Source: Epsilonproteobacteria bacterium (ex Lamellibrachia satsuma)
GTDB taxonomy: Bacteria > Campylobacterota > Campylobacteria > Campylobacterales > Sulfurovaceae
Direction of reading: 5' to 3'
Assembly (NCBI GenBank): GCA_003934925.1
Contig: JQIX01000033.1
Coordinates: forward strand, 1 to 47,547
Length of the DNA: 47,547 nucleotides
Under the pieces are notes generated by a model. The model was not told the DNA's origin and searched no databases. It saw only the letters and a list, made by a program, of their open reading frames with translations. Below, piece by piece: positions 42,701 through 47,547 of this stretch (the stretch's first letter is position 1; the number at the start of each line of letters is the position of its first letter). A program made the translations under genes and the position numbers.

Positions 42701-43322
42701 GTGAAAGCTGGATAATCTGCTTATCTATACGGTGCTGATCACCGATACCGTGACGCATCAACTCCAAATAAAAATCATCACCAAATACCTCTTTATATTT
42801 GAGTGCAACTCTTTTTGCTTCATCATATCCTTTTGCCCCAAACTTTTTGTTACGCTCAGACTCGTTCAAGTTCCAGTTTACTTCACCTTGCAAACAGGCA
42901 GAAGAGCAGATAAGCCCCTCACTGTTATCTTTAAGCAGGTTCCAGTTGATACGCGGATAGTAGTAAAATCCGTTAATGTACGCCTGAGACGAGAGAAACA
43001 TCAGATTTTTATACCCTACATCATTTTTAGCATACAAACAGAGATGAAAACGCTGACGCACAGATTTATCACCTATGTCTTCCTGGTTATGTACATAGGC
43101 TTCCATACCGATGATAGGCTTGATGCCCTCTTTTCTCATGGTATTATAGAAATCGATCGTTCCAAACATATTGCCATGATCGGTCATCGCAACCGAAGTC
43201 ATTCCCAGCTCTTTAATCTTTTTTGCCAAGGCCTTTATCTTATTGGCACCATCTAGCAGGGAATACTCAGTATGGAGGTGAAGATGCGTAAATTGTGGTT
43301 TATTTTTTGGTTCTTCTGACAT
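39753..43322 (-). CDS. dnaE: DNA polymerase III alpha subunit (DnaE)
   Basis: Replicative polymerase, 1189 residues. The N-terminal PHP domain starts with HLHTEYSLLDG (about 14-24). The polymerase active site includes PDIDMDF with two Asp, and IKFDFLGLKTLT with the third. Later are the helix-hairpin-helix region and the OB fold (about 1000-1090), then the C-terminal tau-binding part. It has no intein or insertion. Normal length for DnaE1. TATAAAT about 22 bases upstream of the start is a plausible -10. Confidence 0.97.
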   Translation of the reverse strand: MSEEPKNKPQFTHLHLHTEYSLLDGANKIKALAKKIKELGMTSVAMTDHGNMFGTIDFYNTMRKEGIKPIIGMEAYVHNQEDIGDKSVRQRFHLCLYAKNDVGYKNLMFLSSQAYINGFYYYPRINWNLLKDNSEGLICSSACLQGEVNWNLNESERNKKFGAKGYDEAKRVALKYKEVFGDDFYLELMRHGIGDQHRIDKQIIQLSQETGTKIIATNDTHYTEQKDADAHEAFMCIAMNKLYDDPNRLRHSVHEFYVKSPHQMAELFADIPEALENTQEIADKCNLEIKLGNPTPPNFKFARQRAREVGLELPEPDVEYSLENDIVLFVEESKKGLEKRLKIVPEEKHEAYRDRLKVEMDIINNMKFPGYMLIVWDFVDAAKQMGIPVGPGRGSAAGSLVAYSLGITDIDPMPYGLLFERFLNPERISMPDIDMDFCQARRQEILDYVVEKYGRVNVAQIITFGKLLAKGVIRDVARVLDMPYSKADAMAKLIPDELGIDLKGSYEKEPKIKELLESDPQAKRTWEYALALEGLNRNAGTHAAGVVISNEPLWQKTPLFKPTGLDTLATQYSGKYVEDVDLIKFDFLGLKTLTVIEEALQLVERRHGKRINFVEENIEDHKVYEYIGTGETLGLFQIESAGMQDLAKKLKPNGFEDVIAMLALYRPGPMESGMLDDFVERKHGRAEITYAFPELEPILKPTYGVIVYQEQVMQIVQTIGGFSLGGADLVRRAMGKKIKEEMDKLKDEFADGAAKKGFDRTKAEELFDLIVKFAGYGFNKSHSAAYAMITFYTSYLKHYYPTEFMAAILTLEKNNTDKVVKYVDELKRMGIKLLPPDINKSGLVFEARNINGDEVVMFGMGAIKGAGDIAINTMLEARGDEEFKDFSDFVSRIDSSKVNKKVIESLIKAGAFDSFGYSRKAMLSQIEDIIEMAKKAGDARKQAVNSLWGDDEEMTAVTLELSDMEEFEPMEILEMEKESLGFYVSGHPLDKYRETLDGIKYTLSSEIEDLADGSQALFIGKIEGITEKISKKGNKFGIANIMDLHGNIELMLFENRLKELEEDFDMTKPIAFKVKITKDGDFTRMNILKIESLKDAKKEKIKVKKEEKHTPEPEQPPLILALNLMPDAKTVEELMCLVERYPGKRPLELHIKSKFADVIIESKIKVSDMILEEAKDLGVYVEESLAVDD

Positions 43323-43530
43323 ATTTGGGCCTTATTATTTATATATTCAATAAAATCTTTAATGCATAGTTTATGATCATAATATTAAATTTAATATAGC
43401 AGAGTTTTGGTAAAGAGAGATTGAAAGAAAATACCTGCTTGTGCAGATAATTTTACTTTTCATAAACATATTCAGGAAAATAAAGAGACTTGTTTAAACA
43501 ATAGGTTTAAATTTAATGCGAATATAAAAT

Positions 43531-43552
43531 GATAAGTTTCTAGAAACTTATC
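43531..43552 (-). terminator. perfect 11-bp-arm palindrome, terminator
   Basis: GATAAGTTTCTAGAAACTTATC is a perfect palindrome eight bases beyond the stop codon of the small secreted protein, followed on that transcript by ATTTTATATT. On the plus strand it is followed by a T-run as well, so it could be bidirectional. Confidence 0.6.
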
Positions 43553-43560
43553 TTATTTTT

Positions 43561-43854
43561 TTAATCATCATACACACCTGTATCCATATCAAAATCATAA
43601 TCTGGCTCGATAACGGGTATTTTTTTAAGTGTCTCAGGGTCAAATTCCCTACTTTTCAGATCGTACTCATCTCCCTGATAGAATTTCTGTTCCTTGGCAT
43701 ATTTCTTCTCACGTTCCATCGCTTTTTTGATAGCTTCTTTAGTTTTATTATCCTCTTTTTTTGTACTATTATTTTCTTTGGTGATATTATTCTCACTGCT
43801 GTAGGCCAGCACAAAGGTAACACTCAATATTATAAAAATAATAAATGGTTTCAT
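43561..43854 (-). CDS. small secreted hypothetical protein
   Basis: A 97-residue exported protein: signal peptide MKPFIIFIILSVTFVLA, then a very charged stretch (TKENNSTKKEDNKTKEAIKK) and an acidic C-terminal part ending in YDFDMDTGVYDD. I start it at the ATG at 43854 because AGGAA lies just upstream; an in-frame ATG at 43902 adds 16 residues that would spoil the signal peptide. I do not know the family. It stands between dnaE and the DJ-1 gene, with a strong palindrome after it. Confidence 0.7.
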   Translation of the reverse strand: MKPFIIFIILSVTFVLAYSSENNITKENNSTKKEDNKTKEAIKKAMEREKKYAKEQKFYQGDEYDLKSREFDPETLKKIPVIEPDYDFDMDTGVYDD

Positions 43855-43961
43855 AAATATATTCCTATTTTTTAATAATTTGGGACAACTATAACGAAAC
43901 AAATCTTTAATAAATATAAAATAAACTAATAATTTTTAGAATTTTTACTTATGTTGTACTC

Positions 43962-44522
43962 TTAACAATAATTTAAAAGCATTCCATCCTTCACTGCCTG
44001 CATGCTTTCTTCTCCTACAAGTCGTTTTACGATAGCAAGTCCAAAACATACTGCAGTTCCAGGTCCCTGTGAAGTGATCACATTGCCATCTTCCACCACT
44101 TTAAGGTCATCTCTGTAGCCGGAATGTTTGATCTCATCTTTAAATCCGGGATAGCAGGTATAGCTGTCTCCAAGTACACCGGCTTTCTCCAGAACATACG
44201 GTGCTGCACACATTGCACCTACTGCTTTTTTTTCCTTAAATTCCTGAAGCAGACCCAACACACGGGCATTCTCAGCCAATGCATAGGTACCGTCCAATCC
44301 TCCAGGAAGGACCATCATGTCAAAATCATCTGCAATGATGTTCTTAATAGACATATCTGCCTGTACCGTAATGCCGTTTGCACCGGTCACAAGCCTGCCA
44401 TGCAGTTCATCTTCAAGATAGGCCAAACGCACTTCAATACCACCGCGACGCATCACATCTGTAAGTGCCACTGCTTCAACTTCTTCAAATCCTTCTGCCA
44501 AAGGTAATAATACACTTGCCAT
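43962..44522 (-). CDS. DJ-1/PfpI (ThiJ/YajL) family protein
   Basis: A 186-residue protein with the DJ-1 fold. Glu10 (PLAEGFEEVE) and the nucleophilic Cys105 (VGAMCAAPYVL) are in place, as are PGGLDG and SQGPGTAVCFGLAIV. Family members act on oxidised or glycated proteins or sense oxidative stress; the exact reaction is unsettled. It lies nine bases downstream of the YpdA-like flavoprotein, so the pair is probably one redox-linked operon. Confidence 0.9.
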   Translation of the reverse strand: MASVLLPLAEGFEEVEAVALTDVMRRGGIEVRLAYLEDELHGRLVTGANGITVQADMSIKNIIADDFDMMVLPGGLDGTYALAENARVLGLLQEFKEKKAVGAMCAAPYVLEKAGVLGDSYTCYPGFKDEIKHSGYRDDLKVVEDGNVITSQGPGTAVCFGLAIVKRLVGEESMQAVKDGMLLNYC

Positions 44523-44531
44523 TTTATACTC

Positions 44532-45485
44532 CTACTCTCTTTTGTTCAATATATGTGTTACGATACGATATCCGTGATTAAGTGCAATTGCAATACTCCC
44601 TCCACTTTTGAATGCAATATCTCCGGCAATGTAAAGTCCAGGTACTTCACTTTCATAATTCTCATCAAAAATAGGTTCACCGGTATCATCCAAAGTAATA
44701 CCGCAACTCTTCAGGAAATCTTTCGGTGTCGTTCCCCCAATAGCATAGATTATTCTATCAAACAGTTCTGCTCCATCACTGAAGTTGACTTCTATTTGTC
44801 CATGCTCATTTTCAAGGCTCTCTATATCTACACCCAGCTTCAGCCTCACTGCTTCATCTTCACTGTACTTGGCTATCATTTCCTGATTGGTAGGATTCGG
44901 CCGGGTCAATTCGTTTCTGCGATAATTGAGTGTTACATCATTGGTTTCACTCAGTTCACATGCATATTCAACTGCAGAATCACCACCACCTACTACAAGG
45001 ATCTTTTCACCATTGCTGCATTTATCCAAATTGAAATTGACCTGGGTTTTAAGTGACGCAGGAATTTTATAAGAAGGTTTATTGGGCTTACCCATACGGC
45101 CGATACTGACAATAATATTTTTGGCTTTATCCACACCGCAGCCGGAATTCACCAGAAAAACATCACCTTCTTTTTCTACTTTTTCCACTGCACAATTAAA
45201 TCGTGCATCTATCACTTCATCATCTAAAAGCTTATCAAAGTAGTCCAGGGTACTCTCTTTGGTACCATCTACAAACTCGACATTGCCTTCAAGTTCTACC
45301 TCTTGTCCCTGCCAGTCTTTATCTACACGTTTTTGATCTTTATAGAATTTTCGGATCGTATGGGAATGGTTATCTGTTTTTTCTACCATCAGTACTTTCT
45401 CAAGCCCAAGTACTTTTGCTTCTACAGCAGACCCAATGCCCCCGGGCCCGCCACCAATAATAATAAGATCATACATATTTTCCAT
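44532..45485 (-). CDS. YpdA-like FAD/NAD(P)-dependent oxidoreductase
   Basis: A 317-residue flavoprotein of the thioredoxin-reductase superfamily. FAD site IIIGGGPGGIGSAVEA (about 8-23), NAD(P) site ILVVGGGDSAVEYA, and C-terminal GLYIAGDIAFKSGGSIAIALNHG. The CxxC pair of thioredoxin reductase is missing. The nearest group known to me is YpdA, the bacillithiol disulfide reductase, but Campylobacterota are not known for bacillithiol, so the substrate is open. Its ribosome site AGGAG lies in the arm of a palindrome (45486-45518). First gene of a pair with the DJ-1 protein. Confidence 0.85.
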   Translation of the reverse strand: MENMYDLIIIGGGPGGIGSAVEAKVLGLEKVLMVEKTDNHSHTIRKFYKDQKRVDKDWQGQEVELEGNVEFVDGTKESTLDYFDKLLDDEVIDARFNCAVEKVEKEGDVFLVNSGCGVDKAKNIIVSIGRMGKPNKPSYKIPASLKTQVNFNLDKCSNGEKILVVGGGDSAVEYACELSETNDVTLNYRRNELTRPNPTNQEMIAKYSEDEAVRLKLGVDIESLENEHGQIEVNFSDGAELFDRIIYAIGGTTPKDFLKSCGITLDDTGEPIFDENYESEVPGLYIAGDIAFKSGGSIAIALNHGYRIVTHILNKRE

Positions 45486-45518
45486 ACACTACTCCTAGTT
45501 TATAATTAGGAATAGTGT
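45486..45518 (-). promoter_or_regulatory. palindrome covering the ribosome site of the YpdA-like gene
   Basis: ACACTACTCCTA (45486-45497) and TAGGAATAGTGT (45507-45518) have 11 of 12 matching positions around a nine-base AT-rich loop and touch the start codon. On the minus strand the arm next to the ATG contains AGGAG. It may be an operator or an RNA hairpin hiding the ribosome site. Confidence 0.6.
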
Positions 45519-45567
45519 ACCATTTTCTAAAATATAAATCTATAAAATAGCAAATATATGACAATTA

Positions 45568-46362
45568 TTATTCTTTAATGATTACTTTTGCATACATTCC
45601 CGGGAAAATATTTTTATCTGCTTTATCAAATGAAACACGCATTTTGATTTTATGTGTCATAGGATTTGCATCGGGAATGACGGCATGAATGGTTCCGATC
45701 GTTTTATAGTTTATAGAAGGTATTTCTACAGGAAGCCTCTCACCCTCTCTTACTTTACCTATGATGCTTTCAGAGAGAGAAACATCTATCTCAAGGTTTT
45801 CCGTATCCACCAGCATAATAGTCAGCATACCCGGCATGATCATATCACCTACTTTAATGTTCTTCTGTACAACCACACCATCTGATGGTGCTTTCATTTT
45901 AAGATAATTAAATACTGTCGCCAACTGTTTAGCTTTAATGGAAGCCTGTTCCACCATTACTTGGGCAGAATCCAGCATTGCACTTACATTTTCGGCCTGT
46001 GCCTCAAGATCATCTATATCCATCATAGGGATCTTATTATTTTTTTTAATCCTGTTCTTCCGATTATTGATATTTTGCAGCCTTTTGCGCCAAAACTCTA
46101 CTACGATTTTTGACTGCTCCAGCATTAAGTCTGCCTGTGACTTCATAATATCAAATTCTGCCGATTCCATTTCATAAAGATTATCTTCACGCTTGACTTT
46201 ATCGCCCAATTTGACAAATACCTTTTTAACATAGCCCATATATCGGCTACCGATCATCTTCTGACCATCAGATACTACTGTACCTGTTAAAGTGATCTCA
46301 CCTGCCGAAAGTGAAGAAATAAGTAAAAAAGTTACAACTAATAATTTTTTATGAGTCAGCAT
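45568..46362 (-). CDS. RND-type periplasmic adaptor (HlyD/MFP family)
   Basis: A 264-residue efflux adaptor: signal peptide (about 1-20), lipoyl half GYVKKVFVKLGDKVKREDNLYEME, coiled-coil hairpin (about 70-140), second half MKAPSDGVVVQKNIKVGDMIMPG, then beta-barrel and LEIDVSLSESIIGKV. No pump or outer membrane gene is adjacent in the window. It is downstream of the cytochrome c'-like gene by 47 bases in the same direction. Metal efflux (CusB-like) is one possibility; sequence does not decide. Confidence 0.88.
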   Translation of the reverse strand: MLTHKKLLVVTFLLISSLSAGEITLTGTVVSDGQKMIGSRYMGYVKKVFVKLGDKVKREDNLYEMESAEFDIMKSQADLMLEQSKIVVEFWRKRLQNINNRKNRIKKNNKIPMMDIDDLEAQAENVSAMLDSAQVMVEQASIKAKQLATVFNYLKMKAPSDGVVVQKNIKVGDMIMPGMLTIMLVDTENLEIDVSLSESIIGKVREGERLPVEIPSINYKTIGTIHAVIPDANPMTHKIKMRVSFDKADKNIFPGMYAKVIIKE

Positions 46363-46409
46363 TTAGTGCTTCCCTATATTGAATTTTAAATCTCATTATA
46401 CAGTTATTA

Positions 46410-46820
46410 TTACCATTTTCTCAAACGAACATGACACTTCATGCACTGTCCCATGATCTTGCTATAGTCCTGCAAAGCCTGTACAGCATCACCATCAGCA
46501 AAACGCTCTTCGAGTGTTTGTGCTTTATTTCGTATCTTTTTTTGGATCTTATGGGTCATTTTCAAATTATTATTCAGCCACTTTTCATAGATATCCTTAT
46601 TATTCATTTCTGCATCTATAGGACGAACATTTGTGACTGTATCTTTAAGTACTTTAGTTCCTGCCTTAATGATATCTATATTATTATAAAGCAATCCGGA
46701 CTGTATATCCTGCATTGCCTGTGCCATTTTTTGCATATCCAAAATTCTGTCACCCTGTGTATAGCCATCCGCCAAGGAGATCGTTGTCATGATCATTATG
46801 CCTGCAAGTAATTTTTTCAT
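46410..46820 (-). CDS. cytochrome c'-like monohaem protein
   Basis: A 136-residue periplasmic protein: signal peptide MKKLLAGIMIMTTISLA, an all-helical body, and a C-terminal haem motif CMKCH (126-130) followed by VRLRKW. A C-terminal CxxCHxxxR motif in a four-helix protein is the cytochrome c' / c556 arrangement. Those bind nitric oxide or carry electrons. A TACAAT box (minus, 46850-46855) lies about 30 bases upstream. It is the first gene of the pair with the adaptor. Confidence 0.85.
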   Translation of the reverse strand: MKKLLAGIMIMTTISLADGYTQGDRILDMQKMAQAMQDIQSGLLYNNIDIIKAGTKVLKDTVTNVRPIDAEMNNKDIYEKWLNNNLKMTHKIQKKIRNKAQTLEERFADGDAVQALQDYSKIMGQCMKCHVRLRKW

Positions 46821-46993
46821 GTAATATTCCTTTTATTAGTTGTAGTGATATTGTAACAGATTAACTTTAATAAAACAGTTTCATTGATAATCATCATAAA
46901 GTATAATTACTTTTTTTTATATAATTTAAGTTTTATTTCAAATAATTACTGCTAAGATTGTATTATCTTTAAAAAAATACAAAGGATAAAAAG
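46821..46993. promoter_or_regulatory. divergent promoter region, cytochrome and hendecad-repeat gene
   Basis: 173 AT-rich bases. Minus strand: TACAAT at 46850-46855 for the cytochrome gene. Plus strand: TATTAT about 33 bases before the ATG at 46994 and AAAGGA as ribosome site. GATAATCAT (46886-46894) is identical to the core nine bases of the Fur-box consensus, but only about 13 of the 19 positions fit overall. Confidence 0.45.
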
Positions 46994-47547
46994 ATGAAAA
47001 AAACCTTATTATCATGTGTAGCTGCAGCTGCACTATTGACAAGCGCTCAGGCAGATTTTAGTTTCGGAGATATGTTCAAAGACATGAAAGAAGCTGCTAT
47101 CAGCATGAGTAAAGATGCTAAGGACAGTGTTGAGTCTATGAAAGACGGTGCTGTTGAGACAAGTAAGAGTGCTGAAAGAACAGTAACCAATGTAAGTGCT
47201 GATGCAAAAGACTCAGCAGTAAAAGTTTCTGATGATCTTAAGACGGCTGAAGTATCAACCAGTAAAGATACAAGAGATGCAACAGTAGAACTTGCAGAAG
47301 ATACAAAAGACTCTATTACCAACACAACCAAAGATCTTAAAGACAGTACAACCATCGCTTCAAAAGACATGAAGGATTCTGCTATCTCCGTATCTCACGA
47401 TGTTAATGATGCAACAAAAACTGTATCTAACGATTCAAGAGATTCTGTGAAAACTGTTTCTAACGATTCAAGAGATTCTGTGAAAGATGTTTATGACAAT
47501 GTGAATGATTCTACTAAAACTGTATCTCATGACTCAAGAGATTCTGT
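46994..47547 (+). CDS. secreted hendecad-repeat (LEA-like) protein, 3' truncated by the window
   Basis: An open frame with AAAGGA before the ATG, not closed at the window end (184 codons seen). Signal peptide MKKTLLSCVAAAALLTSAQA, then from about residue 36 the sequence consists of 11-residue repeats of the form xVSxDxxDSxx, at least twelve, for example NVSADAKDSAV and TVSNDSRDSVK. Hydrophilic 11-residue repeats form amphipathic helices, as in group 3 LEA proteins and some apolipoprotein-like or phasin-like proteins. The last repeats are near-identical in DNA (33-bp units). Function unknown. Confidence 0.8.
   Translation, partial: MKKTLLSCVAAAALLTSAQADFSFGDMFKDMKEAAISMSKDAKDSVESMKDGAVETSKSAERTVTNVSADAKDSAVKVSDDLKTAEVSTSKDTRDATVELAEDTKDSITNTTKDLKDSTTIASKDMKDSAISVSHDVNDATKTVSNDSRDSVKTVSNDSRDSVKDVYDNVNDSTKTVSHDSRDS
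47420..47547 (+). repeat. 33-bp in-frame tandem repeats
   Basis: Units at 47420-47452, 47453-47485, 47486-47518 (diverged) and 47519-47547 (cut by the window end). The first two differ at one base. They encode the 11-residue repeats of the secreted protein and are likely to vary in number. Confidence 0.9.

Noticed and set aside
47047-47370. 107-codon minus-strand frame of Ser, Leu and Val
   Set aside because: It is the antisense of the hendecad repeats; low complexity arises from the repeat, and there is no ribosome site.

Overview
The window reads as a stretch of a mesophilic or moderately thermophilic Campylobacterota (Epsilonproteobacteria) chromosome, most likely Sulfurovum or a close relative. 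The basis is the gene content: an orphan HsrA/HP1043-type regulator, the oorDABC 2-oxoglutarate:ferredoxin oxidoreductase, a nearly complete set of reductive TCA (rTCA) genes, a monomeric isocitrate dehydrogenase, a DUF455 ferritin-like protein, two-subunit class I fumarase and 7TMR-DISM histidine kinases. The assignment is from protein recognition only; no database search was possible.

Layout. 216-2832 (minus) is an argB-lpxK-DUF455 run, divergent from an MBL-fold hydrolase (2849-3454). 3455-3755 holds nested palindromes. 3756-4415 is the HsrA-like regulator, with a 19-bp-arm inverted repeat upstream of it. 4578-6311 (minus) carries cmoB, a periplasmic cyclophilin and a small unknown. 6344-6609 is a 266-bp MITE-like element with 31-bp terminal inverted repeats and a TTAT target duplication. 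6659-8842 (minus) is fthC-rny. 8873-10472 (plus) is an odd thioredoxin-like lipoprotein followed by ftsY. plsC and radA are divergent. 12862-17752 (plus) carries a hybrid histidine kinase, a 7TMR-DISM histidine kinase, acpS and a small lipoprotein. 17762-23712 (minus) runs hlyD-like adaptor, molybdopterin oxidoreductase, argD, tolC-like, midA-like. 23761-24104 is RNase P RNA (minus), with a 5 x 7-bp tandem repeat across its promoter.

24302-37225 (minus) is the metabolic core: icd, two tandem malate dehydrogenases, fumAB (class I), fumC (class II), sucCD, a small HMA-domain protein and oorDABC. Apart from icd at the front, the order of transcription follows the reductive direction: oxaloacetate to malate to fumarate, (fumarate reductase is absent here), succinate to succinyl-CoA to 2-oxoglutarate. 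The two malate dehydrogenases differ at the coenzyme-selecting residue (Asp35 against Arg35-Gly-Arg37) and at the catalytic His loop, which suggests split NADH and NADPH roles.

37397-47547 holds a secreted coiled-coil protein, a membrane-anchored DUF302 protein, an unknown, dnaE, a small secreted protein, a DJ-1/PfpI protein with a YpdA-like flavoprotein (its ribosome binding site lies inside a palindrome), a cytochrome c'-like protein with an RND-type adaptor, and finally the start of a secreted protein built from 11-residue repeats that runs off the window end.

I see no CRISPR array, prophage, tRNA, rRNA or intact transposase. The observations that stand out are the malate dehydrogenase pair, the MITE, the tandem repeats at the rnpB promoter, the thioredoxin fold lacking its nucleophilic Cys, the poly-A8/G8 tract upstream of fumC, and the hendecad-repeat protein.
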